Positions 1-7,877 of a stretch of DNA of 64,000 nucleotides are shown one piece after another. Positions within the stretch are counted from its first letter, which is position 1, and every line of letters starts with the position of its first letter. The notes under the pieces are model-generated. The model saw only the letters and a program-made list of their open reading frames with translations, did no database searches and had not been told where the DNA came from. Position numbers and translations under genes: made by a program. Source of the DNA: Allobosea sp039673065 (GTDB lineage Bacteria; Pseudomonadota; Alphaproteobacteria; Rhizobiales; Beijerinckiaceae); the NCBI RefSeq assembly GCF_039673065.1, contig NZ_JBDJKW010000010.1:1-64000 (forward strand), read 5' to 3'.

Positions 1-359
1 GGCGGCAGCACGGCCGGCTCCAGCGGCTGCAGCGGCGCGGGTTCGGACGCCTGCGGCTCGACGGCCGCCGGCTCATGGCGGCGCTCGACCTCGCGCGTCA
101 CGGGCGCTGCGGGTGCGGGCGCGGCGCTCAGCAGCGGCGCGGGATGGCGCGCCGTCTGGAACAGCAGCGCGTTCATCACGATCGCGACCGCGGTGGCCAG
201 GAAGAGCACGACGACGAGGCCGCGGCCGGGCCGGCGGCCGAGCCAGGACAGGATGCGCGCCGCGAGCGAGCGCTTGCCGCGCTTCGTGGCTGACGCGCGC
301 CGCGGCGGCACGGCCAGCGTCGCAGTCGTACGGGCACGGGCGGCAAGGGTAGCGGACAT
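1..359 (-). CDS. Membrane-anchored hypothetical protein, N-terminal part (runs off the window)
   Basis: A minus-strand reading frame opens with ATG at 359 and stays open to the window edge, so only about 119 N-terminal residues are visible. They comprise a basic stretch, one hydrophobic segment at about residues 45-66 (key run VVVLFLATAVAIVMNALLF), then an Ala/Pro/Glu-rich linker, the pattern of a single-pass inner-membrane protein with a periplasmic domain further on. It lies 18 bases downstream of the DivJ-like kinase on the same strand and may be co-transcribed with it. From memory, peptidoglycan-binding-domain proteins often follow such kinases in rhizobia, but that domain would lie outside the window, so the function is not assigned. 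Confidence 0.6.
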   Translation of the reverse strand, partial: MSATLAARARTTATLAVPPRRASATKRGKRSLAARILSWLGRRPGRGLVVVLFLATAVAIVMNALLFQTARHPAPLLSAAPAPAAPVTREVERRHEPAAVEPQASEPAPLQPLEPAVLP

Positions 360-377
360 CGTCTCTGCTCTCGGTCG

Positions 378-2195
378 TCAGGCGGTCAGGCGGAAGGGCT
401 GCTTGGTCTCCAGGCCCCGGCGGGGAGCGCGGGCATGGGTGGCGATGCGCACGGGCTCGGCGGTCTCGGCGGCGCCCGACAGCGGCAGGCGCACGGCGAC
501 GCGGGTGCCGACGCCCGGCGCGCTCTCGATGCCGACGGTGCCGCCGTGCAGGCCGACGAGGCCGCGAACCACCGAAAGCCCGAGGCCGGTGCCGTCATGC
601 GGCCGGTCATAAGCGGAGCAGACCTGGAAGAAGGGGTCGCCGAGCTTCGGCAGGTCGTTGGCGGCGATGCCGATGCCGGTGTCGGAGACCGAGAGGTCGA
701 GCATGCCGCCGTCGCGAACCAGGGCCAGCGTCACGCGCCCGCCGGGCGGGGTGAACTTGATGGCGTTGGAGAGCAGGTTGAACATGATCTGCTTCAGCGC
801 GCGCTTGTCGCCGACCAGCGCCGGCAGGCCGGGACCGACCACGCGCTCCAGCGTCACCGCACCGGACTCCGCCTTGAGCGCCAGCACGGCGCAGCATTCA
901 TCAGCCAGCTTCGCAACGTCGAGCGTGTCGCGCTCGATCGTCATCGCCCCGCTCTCCATCTTGGAGACGTCGAGCAGGGCATTGACCACTTCGAGCAGAT
1001 GGTGGCCGGCGTCGCGGACGAGGCAGGCGTATTCCTTGCGGCGGCGATCGTCGAGCGTATCGGCGAGTTCGCCGCCCAGCATCTCGGAGAAGCCGATGAT
1101 CGCGTTGAGCGGCGTGCGCAGCTCATGGCTGACGGTGGCGAGGAACTGCGACGACTTGAGCTCACGCACCCGCGGCGCCTGATCGCGCTCGCGCAGCTGC
1201 TCGCGCTCGCAGCGCTCGGTGACGTCGCGGGAGACGCAGACCACCGCGGCGCCGTCCTCGCCGCCGGTCACGCGGCTGGCCTGCAGGTCGAGCCAGCGCA
1301 CCACCGGAGCCGGGATGCCGTCTTCAGGCGCCGGCGCCAGGAACAGCACGCGGATGCAAGCGCCGGCGCGGCCTTCGCCATGGGCGGCGTCGCTCAGCGC
1401 CTTCAGGAAGAGCGGACGATCGGCGATGTGGACGCGCTCGAACAGGCCGCGGCCAAGCAGCTCCGCCGGCGCGGCGCCGGCGAGATCGCGCGCCGCCTCG
1501 CTGGCGAAGAGCACGCCGCCGGCGGCATCGTGCCAGGTGACCAGATCGCCGACATGGTCGAGCGTCAGCAGGGTCCGGCCGTCGGGTCGCGACGAAGGGG
1601 CCGCGATGGCGGCAGCTTCGCGCCGCCCGAAACGGCCGAATCCGGCGCCCGCGACGAGGCCGAGCGCCAGCGCCGGCACGGCGGCGACCAGCCAGAGCGG
1701 CAGCGCAGCGACCGGGCCGGGCCCGGCGAGCATGGCGAGCAGCGGCAGGGCGCAGAGCGCGATCGCGCCGTCGCGCAGCCCGTCGCGGCGGGCACCGGCC
1801 AGAAGCGATTCGGCGGGAACGAGCGCCAGCAGCAGCAAGGCCGGCGAGGCCAGCCCGCCGGTGGCGGCGGCGATGCAGGCGACGAGCAGGGTCAGCGCCG
1901 CGGCGGAGATGGCATGGGCGAGACCGAGCCGGCCGGTGCGCGACAGCAGCACCGCCGCGAGCAGCGGCAGGCTGATGGCGACGAGGCCGAGAAGCTCCAG
2001 CGTCTCGAGCCGGCCGCGCCAGGCGAGATAGGCTGGCAGCAGGGCGAAGGCGGCGGCGCCTGCCCCGAGCCGGGTCAGCATGAAGCGCTCATGCCGCTGG
2101 CGCAGCCGCGCCTCGGCCTGCGCCGACGGATGCACCATCGCCGCGACCTGCGCCCTGACCGCCATCATCATGCTGGAGACACGCAACAAACGCAC
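378..2195 (-). CDS. divJ: PAS sensor histidine kinase, DivJ-like
   Basis: This is a membrane-bound sensor kinase of 605 residues. Residues about 40-187 form a block of membrane segments. A PAS domain follows at about 212-320, including the run LFERVHIADRPLFLKAL, which resembles the PAS region of alphaproteobacterial DivJ. The dimerisation domain has the H-box FLATVSHELRTPLNAIIGF with phospho-acceptor His357. The ATPase domain shows an N-box (LLSNAIKF), a G1 box (DTGIGIA) and a G2 box (GTGLGLS). DivJ phosphorylates the response regulator DivK and so controls CtrA activity at the stalked or old pole; assigning that role here rests on architecture. The start is uncertain: GTG at 2195 opens the frame, TTG at 2189 has the better spaced GAGG, and three ATGs lie at 2165-2171. 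A palindromic CtrA-type box lies upstream at 2260-2274. Confidence 0.82.
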   Translation of the reverse strand: MRLLRVSSMMMAVRAQVAAMVHPSAQAEARLRQRHERFMLTRLGAGAAAFALLPAYLAWRGRLETLELLGLVAISLPLLAAVLLSRTGRLGLAHAISAAALTLLVACIAAATGGLASPALLLLALVPAESLLAGARRDGLRDGAIALCALPLLAMLAGPGPVAALPLWLVAAVPALALGLVAGAGFGRFGRREAAAIAAPSSRPDGRTLLTLDHVGDLVTWHDAAGGVLFASEAARDLAGAAPAELLGRGLFERVHIADRPLFLKALSDAAHGEGRAGACIRVLFLAPAPEDGIPAPVVRWLDLQASRVTGGEDGAAVVCVSRDVTERCEREQLRERDQAPRVRELKSSQFLATVSHELRTPLNAIIGFSEMLGGELADTLDDRRRKEYACLVRDAGHHLLEVVNALLDVSKMESGAMTIERDTLDVAKLADECCAVLALKAESGAVTLERVVGPGLPALVGDKRALKQIMFNLLSNAIKFTPPGGRVTLALVRDGGMLDLSVSDTGIGIAANDLPKLGDPFFQVCSAYDRPHDGTGLGLSVVRGLVGLHGGTVGIESAPGVGTRVAVRLPLSGAAETAEPVRIATHARAPRRGLETKQPFRLTA

Positions 2196-2525
2196 AACCT
2201 CTGTCGACCTTCGACGAACACGCCGTGGCCTCGTTGAAGCCGATCCTCGCCACGGGCGTTTAAGCGGGGCTTAAAACGACCGCACACCGGCTTAGGGAAA
2301 CAGCGTCGTCGGAAACGGTTTTCACCTGCAAAGTCATATATTTAATTCAAATTCTCCCGATCGGTTCCCTGTGGAGGCTTGTTGGCTTCAGGGTGAACGG
2401 AAGCTGAAGAGGCGAGGCCGCATTCGATTCAAATTGAACCTTTGCCGCACACCCGCCGTTTCGAGGCCGCGATTATGATGGGCCCATCGGAAGTCGGGAT
2501 GCTTCCGGATTGCACGGGGACGAGC
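2196..2525. other. Divergent intergenic region, kinase / small secreted protein
   Basis: No credible gene was found in these 330 bases. They hold the promoters of two divergent units, a CtrA-type box at 2260-2274 and an AT-rich patch around 2334-2356 that stands out against the GC-rich surroundings. Confidence 0.6.
2260..2274. promoter_or_regulatory. CtrA box TTAA-N7-TTAA (palindromic)
   Basis: The sequence TTAAGCGGGGCTTAA matches the full CtrA recognition site TTAA-N7-TTAA. It lies inside a 17-base palindrome at 2259-2275. It is 65 bases upstream of the first possible start codon of the DivJ-like kinase, a position suited to promoter control of that gene. CtrA binding itself is inferred. 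Confidence 0.6.
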
Positions 2526-2804
2526 ATGCGCTTTCTGTTTCGCAGCCTGGTGATCATCGCGGTGATCGCGCTGAACTCGCCGGTCTGGCAGTCGGCCACC
2601 GGCGAGCCGGCACCGATCGATTCGGCGCAGGCGATCGCGATCCTTGCGAAGATCGATCCGAAGGCGGCGATGCAGGGCGCCGTCAGCCTGCGCGAGGCCG
2701 CCGAGGTGCTGGCCGGGCTGGAGCCCGAAACCCGCGCGCGCATGCTCGAACTCGCCGCGACCGCGATCGCCGGCAAGGAAGCGGCCCAGGCGCCGCGCCA
2801 CTGA
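2526..2804 (+). CDS. Small secreted or membrane-anchored hypothetical protein
   Basis: This 92-residue protein starts at ATG 2526, directly before a basic-hydrophobic N-terminus (MRFLFRSLVIIAVIAL) that looks like a signal peptide or membrane anchor. The rest is Ala/Glu-rich and predicted helical, with no cysteine. An upstream in-frame ATG at 2442 would place a soluble extension before the hydrophobic segment and is less likely. It sits 87 bases ahead of sufE on the same strand. I do not recognise the family. Confidence 0.55.
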   Translation: MRFLFRSLVIIAVIALNSPVWQSATGEPAPIDSAQAIAILAKIDPKAAMQGAVSLREAAEVLAGLEPETRARMLELAATAIAGKEAAQAPRH

Positions 2805-2891
2805 CGCTTCACCCTTGACCTCGCCGCGCGGGCCTAGGAAGACAGCCCGTCCGCCCCCGCGCTTCCGGCGGGCGGCCAGCCGGACAGGTCC

Positions 2892-3317
2892 ATGAGCGAA
2901 ACCCTCGACGAGATCATCGCCAATTTCGAGCTGCTCGACGACTGGGACGACCGGTATCGCTATCTGATCGAGCTCGGCCGCGCGCTCGCGCCCCTGCCGG
3001 AGGAGGCGCATAGCGAGGCCAACAAGGTCCGCGGCTGCGCCAGCCAGGTCTGGCTCGACACCGGCTATGAGGGCGGGCCGGGGCCCGCGACACGCCTCAT
3101 CTTCCGCGGCGACAGCGACGCGCATATCGTGCGCGGGCTGGTGGCGCTGGCGATCGCGATCCATTCGGGCAAGACGGCCGAAGAGATCCTCGCCACCGAC
3201 GCCTTCGCGATCTATGAGCGGCTCGGCCTCGCCGCCCATCTCACCCCGCAGCGCTCCAATGGCGTCCGCTCGATGCTCGACCGGATCAGGGCGGACGCGG
3301 GCAAGGCGCTCGCCTGA
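2892..3317 (+). CDS. sufE: SufE family cysteine desulfuration protein
   Basis: SufE accepts persulfide sulfur from the desulfurase SufS and passes it to the SufBCD scaffold for iron-sulfur cluster assembly in the cytoplasm. The 141-residue length is normal. The acceptor cysteine is visible as Cys49 in the motif KVRGCASQVWL. Other family landmarks are the N-terminal LDEIIANFELLDDWDDRYRY and the later GLVALAIAIHSGKTAEEI. No suf genes adjoin it, so it is a stand-alone sufE, as is common in rhizobia. Confidence 0.95.
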   Translation: MSETLDEIIANFELLDDWDDRYRYLIELGRALAPLPEEAHSEANKVRGCASQVWLDTGYEGGPGPATRLIFRGDSDAHIVRGLVALAIAIHSGKTAEEILATDAFAIYERLGLAAHLTPQRSNGVRSMLDRIRADAGKALA

Positions 3318-3333
3318 GCCGACCCGCCTGCGG

Positions 3334-4119
3334 TCAGCCCAACGTCGGCCGGCTGCCCTCCTCGCGCCAGACATGCCCGCCGGGCCGCGGCGGGCGGGGC
3401 GGCTGCGCCAGGCCGTAATGCTCGGCCAGCGCCTGGAGAGCCAGCCGCAGCACCACCTTGGCCGAGCGCGCCGGCCAGCGCCGCTCCCGCTCGACCTGGT
3501 CCAGCCCTTTCAGGAAGCCGCAGACGTCGATCGCCAGCCCGGACAGCTCCGGCCCGAGCCGGTCGCAGGCGCGGCGGGCGCGCTGGCGGGCGGCGAGGCT
3601 GGAATCGGAGGCGTCGGCCGGGCCATGCCGGGCCGAATGCGTCCCGGCTGCAAGCGCGGCATCCCAGTTGACGGTCAGGCGCGGCAGCATCTGCGCCAAG
3701 GTCAGATCGGCGCGGAAGCGCTCGCCGGCGGCGAACTCCTCCTGCGTGATCTGCGGTGCGCCGTCCTTGCCGCGACGGCGGAACAGCCAGAGCAGCGGGC
3801 TCTCGCGCTCGTCGAGCAGCACCGGCTGCGGCGCTCCATCGACGACGAGCCGGTCCTGCGCGACCGTCCGGCCCGGCCCGGCTGCGCGCAGAGCGAGCCG
3901 CCTCGCCTTGCCGCTGCCGGACCATTCGGCGAGGCCGGCGCCGACCAGCTCGACAGCTTCCTCCGGCGGTACATAGCCGGCACCGAGCGTCGCGCCCCCA
4001 CCGGAGACACGGTAGAGCGCGAGGCGGCCGCAGCCGAAGGGCGAATGGACGGCGAAGGCGCCGGGTTGCTGCAGGTGGCGCAGCAGCCGGCCGGACGTAC
4101 CGGTATGCAGCTCGCTCAT
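3334..4119 (-). CDS. DUF6456 domain protein
   Basis: The 261-residue product ends in a DUF6456-type region (about residues 170-245). Landmarks are AIDVCGFLKGLDQVE followed by WPARSAKVVLRLALQALAEHYG. The N-terminal half (GRLLRHLQQPGAFAV) resembles a small winged-helix or peptide-binding fold, but I cannot name it. The start ATG at 4119 overlaps the stop of the upstream DnaA-IV-like gene as TGATG, so the two are probably translationally coupled and may work together. The frame stays open further upstream, but that part lies inside the neighbouring gene and is a shadow. Function unknown; a DNA-binding or cell-cycle role is only suggested by the partner. Confidence 0.8.
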   Translation of the reverse strand: MSELHTGTSGRLLRHLQQPGAFAVHSPFGCGRLALYRVSGGGATLGAGYVPPEEAVELVGAGLAEWSGSGKARRLALRAAGPGRTVAQDRLVVDGAPQPVLLDERESPLLWLFRRRGKDGAPQITQEEFAAGERFRADLTLAQMLPRLTVNWDAALAAGTHSARHGPADASDSSLAARQRARRACDRLGPELSGLAIDVCGFLKGLDQVERERRWPARSAKVVLRLALQALAEHYGLAQPPRPPRPGGHVWREEGSRPTLG

Positions 4120-4502
4120 CACCGATCCTCCGGATGGTCGCCATGGTGGAGCCGGCCGTCCTGCAGACGGCGGTTGAGGCGCATCAGCCCGGCCTCCAGC
4201 GCCGAGAGCCCGAGATCGAAGCCGGGCTGGTCGCGCCGGTCCTCGACCAGCGCGCAGGCATGGCGCACCGTGGTGCGGTCGCGGCCGAAGGCCTGGCCGA
4301 CCTGCGAGAGATTCAGCCCGCAGCCGACATGGGCGAGGTACATGGCGACCTGACGGGCGAAGGCGACGCGCCGGACGCCACGCAGGCTCTGGCGCAGCGC
4401 CGGGACCGGCATGGCATGGGCGGCGCAGACGCTGACCTCCGCGAGACGGGCACCGGCGCTGCGCCGCAGCGATTCGCCGGGGTGGGCAGATAGTGAGTTC
4501 AT
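4119..4502 (-). CDS. Stand-alone DnaA domain IV-like helix-turn-helix protein
   Basis: The 127-residue protein carries the DNA-binding fold of the DnaA C-terminus. Residues about 45-95 read ARQVAMYLAHVGCGLNLSQV, then GQAFGRDRTTVRHA, the counterpart of the DnaA motif in which a DxTTV helix contacts DnaA boxes. The AAA+ ATPase and all other DnaA domains are absent, so it cannot be an initiator. It could bind DnaA-box-like sites or act as an ordinary repressor. ATG 4502 is preferred over one at 4532 because GGGAGG lies just upstream of it. The gene is coupled to the DUF6456 gene (TGATG overlap). An odd palindrome at 4612-4624 lies upstream and could be an operator. Confidence 0.82.
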   Translation of the reverse strand: MNSLSAHPGESLRRSAGARLAEVSVCAAHAMPVPALRQSLRGVRRVAFARQVAMYLAHVGCGLNLSQVGQAFGRDRTTVRHACALVEDRRDQPGFDLGLSALEAGLMRLNRRLQDGRLHHGDHPEDR

Positions 4503-4873
4503 GATATGTTCCCTCCCGCGGATCGGCGGCACGGCGAGCGCGGCCTAATGTGTTAAGGACTATATTCCTAGTTTCGATGCTGCAAGGCCGGTGACGCTTG
4601 GGCGGGGACAAGTCCTGTCAGGACATGGCAGGAACGAGACGGGGGCCGGCGGGAGCTCTCGCCCGCCGCGTGCCGGCATTGAGCCGGCGTCTAGCCGCGG
4701 GCGCAGCGGCGGCGCGGCCAGATGGCGTAACGTTCATCGCGTGAGGTTCGCCAAGTATAGCTGCACAAAAAAACGCCGCCGGCTGCTGCCGACGGCGTCA
4801 TCATCCTGGGCTCGCCTGCGCTGCCGACAGCGGTCCCAGCGGACCGACCCGGCAGGGCGGCGGGAGGCTGCGA
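4503..4873. other. Intergenic region between mucR and the HTH gene
   Basis: No coding sequence is supported. The region holds the promoter side of the HTH-DUF6456 pair, the 13-base palindrome GTCCTGTCAGGAC at 4612-4624, and the minus-strand terminator of mucR at 4767-4798. Confidence 0.55.
4767..4798 (-). terminator. Rho-independent terminator of mucR
   Basis: Read on the minus strand, ACGCCGTCGGC pairs with GCCGGCGGCGT (one G-U wobble) around a four-base loop, followed by seven T. It lies about 75 bases downstream of the mucR stop codon. Confidence 0.85.
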
Positions 4874-5290
4874 TCAGCGGCGCTTGCGGCGCTGCTGGCC
4901 CAGGCCCATCTTCTTCGCGAGCTGCGAGCGCGCCTCGGCATAGTTCGGGGCGACCATCGGATAGTCGGGCGGCAGACCCCACTTCTCGCGATACTGCTCG
5001 GGCGACATGTTGTACTGCGTGCGCAGATGGCGCTTCAGCGACTTGAACTTCTTGCCGTCTTCCAGGCAGATCAGATAATCAGCCGTGATCGACTTCTTGA
5101 CCGGGATGGCCGGCTTCGGCGCCTCGACCGGGGCGGCCGGCACGGCACCATCGACGACCCGGCTCAGGGCCTGATGAACATCGCTGATCAGCGCCGGCAG
5201 CTCCGAAGCAGGCACGGAGTTGTTCGAAACATAGGCAGACACGATGTCGGCGGTGAGCTCGATGAATTCCGAGCCGTCTTGTTCGGCCAT
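4874..5290 (-). CDS. mucR: MucR/Ros family zinc-finger transcriptional regulator
   Basis: The 138-residue product is a MucR/Ros-type regulator. In rhizobia and brucellae these proteins bind AT-rich sites and control exopolysaccharide, motility and virulence genes; several also repress their own gene. The C-terminal finger reads YLICLEDGKKFKSLKRHL and continues to YREKWGLPPDYPMVAPNYAE. The second Cys of classical Ros is Asp, as in Brucella MucR, and the position of the last His is Gln (HLRTQY), so metal binding may be altered or absent. The N-terminal half is the oligomerisation region. ATG 5290 is preferred over ATG 5305 because the latter contains the GGAG ribosome site of the former. A terminator follows the gene. 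Confidence 0.93.
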   Translation of the reverse strand: MAEQDGSEFIELTADIVSAYVSNNSVPASELPALISDVHQALSRVVDGAVPAAPVEAPKPAIPVKKSITADYLICLEDGKKFKSLKRHLRTQYNMSPEQYREKWGLPPDYPMVAPNYAEARSQLAKKMGLGQQRRKRR

Positions 5291-5680
5291 TTGAAGGTGC
5301 TCCATAAGATCTCTTGACGAGGCGACCCGATGAACCGCCCGCGGCGTCGCGCGAGAGGAAAACCCGCCCCAGACTCCGGCCGGGGAGAAGCGCGGAAGCC
5401 TGACGCAACGGAAACCCGCGCGAGGCGGATCAGTCATACATTCGTCTAAAGCACCCCCGCCCCTGCCGCAAGTGGTATTGTGAGGAGACGAATACCTGAA
5501 AGACACTGAAAAATCTTGGCCGCGATCGGCAAACACGGTAACGACATTCTGAATCTGTAGTTCATCGGCGTGTCTCGGCTGTCTTGCCAGCGCCGCGTCC
5601 CATGGCTACCTCTCGCCGGCCGGGCGAGGTCGACGGGATGCGGCCAGCCGCCCCGGACCGGACCTGGACGGAGAAGTCCC
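5291..5680. other. Divergent intergenic region, mucR / oligopeptidase B
   Basis: These 390 bases hold no gene I can support. They carry two divergent promoters. The stretch 5470-5560 is relatively AT-rich and would be the place to look for MucR self-binding sites, but I cannot point to one sequence with confidence. Confidence 0.5.
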
Positions 5681-7837
5681 ATGTCGCGACGCGCCACCCC
5701 CCAAGCCTCCGCCCCAAAAGCCTCCGGTCGCCGGTCCGGCCCGCCCATCGCTGATGTCCGCCCGCAGCCGCGGACCGTGCACGGCGTCGCGCTCACCGAC
5801 GATTACGCCTGGCTGCGGGCCGAGAACTGGCGCGACGTGCTGCGCGAGCCGGATCTGCTCGCCCCCGACATCCGCGCCCATCTCGAGGCCGAGAACGCCT
5901 GGTGCGACCGGATGATGAAGCCGACGCGCGCGTTGCAGCGCGCGCTGATCGTCGAGATGCGCGGGCGCATCAAAGAGGACGACAGCGAACCGCCGCAGCC
6001 GGACGGGCCGTTCCTTTATTATCAGCGCTACCGGCGCGGCGGCGAGCACCCGCTGATCTGCCGCCGCCCGCGCGAGGGCTCGCGCAAGGGCCGGCCGGGG
6101 CGCGAGCAGATCATGCTCGACGTCGACGCGCTCGCCGCCGACAGCGAATTCTTCGACCTCGGCGATGCGGTGCACAGCCCCGACCACCGCCTGCTCGCCT
6201 GGAGCGCGGACGGTGCGGGCTCTGAGCTGTTCACCCTGCGGGTACGCGACCTGGCGAGCGGCGAGGACCTGCCCGACAGGATCGAGAACACCAGCGGCGA
6301 GGCGATCTGGACGCAGGACGCCTCGGCCTTCGTCTATGTCGCGCTCGACGGCGAGCATCGCCCCTCCCGCGTGCTGCGCCACCGGCTCGGCACGCCGCAG
6401 GCGGCCGACGAACTGCTCTACGAGGAAAGCGATCCCGGCGTCTTCGTCGACATCGACGAGACGCAGTCGCAGCGCTTCCTGCTGATCGCGGCCGGCGATC
6501 ACGAGACCTCGGAGGTCCGCGTCGTCGATCTCGCCGACCCGGCCGGCCAGCCCCGTCTCGTCGCCGCCCGCAAGACCGGGCGGCAATACGAGATCGAGCA
6601 TCATGGCGACGACTTGCTGATCCTCACCAACGCCGATGGTGCCGAGGACTTCAAGATCGTCACCGCGCCGATCGACGCGCCAGACCCGGCCAACTGGCGC
6701 GAACTGGTCCCGCATGTGCCCGGGCGGCTGATCATCTCGCATCTGTGCCTGCGCGGCCGGCTGATCCGCATGGAGCGCGAGGACGGGCTGCCGCGCATCG
6801 TCATCCGGGCGCTCGCCGACGGCAGCGAGAGCCGCATCGCCTTCGACGAGGAGTCCTATGCGCTCGGCCTCGATCCGGGCTTCGAGTTCGACACCGACCG
6901 GCTCAGGGTGATCTACGCCTCGATGGCGCGCCCGACCGAAGTGTTCGACTACGACATGGCGACGGGCGAACGGACGCTGGTGAAGCGGCAGGAGGTGCCG
7001 TCGGGCCATGATCCCGAGGCTTACACGGTGCGCCGCATCTTCGCGACGGCTCCCGACGGCGAAACCGTGCCGGTCTCGCTGCTCCACCGCCGCGACACGC
7101 CGCTCGACGGCTCGGCGCCCTGCCTGCTCTACGGCTACGGCGCCTATGGCTCGGCGATGTCGGCGGCCTTCCGCACCCGGCCGCTCAGCCTAGTCGATCG
7201 CGGCTTCGTCTACGCCATCGCCCATATCCGCGGCGGCACCGAGAAGGGCTGGCGCTGGTATCGCGACGGCAAGCGCGAGAAGAAGAGCAACACCTTCACC
7301 GACTTCATCGCCGTCGCCGAGATGCTGGCGGCCGAGGGCTATACGGCGCGCGGACGCATCGTGGCGCAGGGCGGCAGCGCCGGCGGCATGCTGATGGGCG
7401 CGATCGCCAACATGGCACCCGCTCTGTTCGCCGGCATCGTCGCCGAGGTGCCCTTCGTCGATGTGACCAACACGATCCTCGACGAGACCCTGCCGCTGAC
7501 CCCGATGGAGTGGCCGGAATGGGGCGATCCGATCCGCGACGCGCAGGCCTTCCGCACCATCCTGGCCTATTCGCCCTATGACAACGTCAGGGCGCAAGCC
7601 TATCCGCCGATCCTGGCCATGGGCGGGCTGACCGATCCGCGCGTGACCTATTGGGAGCCGGCGAAATGGGTGGCCCGGCTGCGCGCCACCATGACCGGCG
7701 GCGGGCCGATCCTGCTGCACACCAATATGGATGCCGGCCATGCCGGCTCGGCCGGGCGCTTCGATTCGCTGAAGGAAACCGCCCTCGCCTACGCCTTCGC
7801 CATCACAGCGACCGGCGCAGGCTGGCCGGACGCCTGA
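5681..7837 (+). CDS. ptrB: Oligopeptidase B (S9A serine peptidase)
   Basis: This 718-residue enzyme is a prolyl-oligopeptidase-family peptidase that cleaves short peptides after Arg or Lys, probably in the cytoplasm since no signal peptide is visible. The N-terminal part (to about 430) fits the seven-bladed propeller that filters substrates. The C-terminal alpha/beta-hydrolase domain has the nucleophile motif GGSAGGMLMG (Ser near residue 565) and a catalytic His in DAGHAG near residue 686. The run YGAYG/HIRGG is typical of the family. Length agrees with other oligopeptidases B (about 690-720). ATG 5681 follows GGAG; an earlier in-frame ATG at 5570 would add an unlikely basic tail. Confidence 0.93.
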   Translation: MSRRATPQASAPKASGRRSGPPIADVRPQPRTVHGVALTDDYAWLRAENWRDVLREPDLLAPDIRAHLEAENAWCDRMMKPTRALQRALIVEMRGRIKEDDSEPPQPDGPFLYYQRYRRGGEHPLICRRPREGSRKGRPGREQIMLDVDALAADSEFFDLGDAVHSPDHRLLAWSADGAGSELFTLRVRDLASGEDLPDRIENTSGEAIWTQDASAFVYVALDGEHRPSRVLRHRLGTPQAADELLYEESDPGVFVDIDETQSQRFLLIAAGDHETSEVRVVDLADPAGQPRLVAARKTGRQYEIEHHGDDLLILTNADGAEDFKIVTAPIDAPDPANWRELVPHVPGRLIISHLCLRGRLIRMEREDGLPRIVIRALADGSESRIAFDEESYALGLDPGFEFDTDRLRVIYASMARPTEVFDYDMATGERTLVKRQEVPSGHDPEAYTVRRIFATAPDGETVPVSLLHRRDTPLDGSAPCLLYGYGAYGSAMSAAFRTRPLSLVDRGFVYAIAHIRGGTEKGWRWYRDGKREKKSNTFTDFIAVAEMLAAEGYTARGRIVAQGGSAGGMLMGAIANMAPALFAGIVAEVPFVDVTNTILDETLPLTPMEWPEWGDPIRDAQAFRTILAYSPYDNVRAQAYPPILAMGGLTDPRVTYWEPAKWVARLRATMTGGGPILLHTNMDAGHAGSAGRFDSLKETALAYAFAITATGAGWPDA

Positions 7838-7845
7838 CCTTCATC

Positions 7846-7867
7846 GCCGGCGCCGCGTGGCGCCGGC
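7846..7867. terminator. GC-rich hairpin between convergent genes
   Basis: A perfect nine-base-pair stem (GCCGGCGCC/GGCGCCGGC, loop GCGT) lies between the convergent stops of ptrB and the 520-residue protein gene. There is no T-run on either strand, so it is only terminator-like. Confidence 0.4.
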
Positions 7868-7877
7868 CGGTCGACGC

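Noticed and set aside
435..2237. A plus-strand open frame of about 600 codons opposite the DivJ-like kinase
   Set aside because: Its composition is low-complexity Arg/Gly/Gln-rich, typical of the antisense of a GC-rich gene, and the minus-strand frame has clear kinase motifs.
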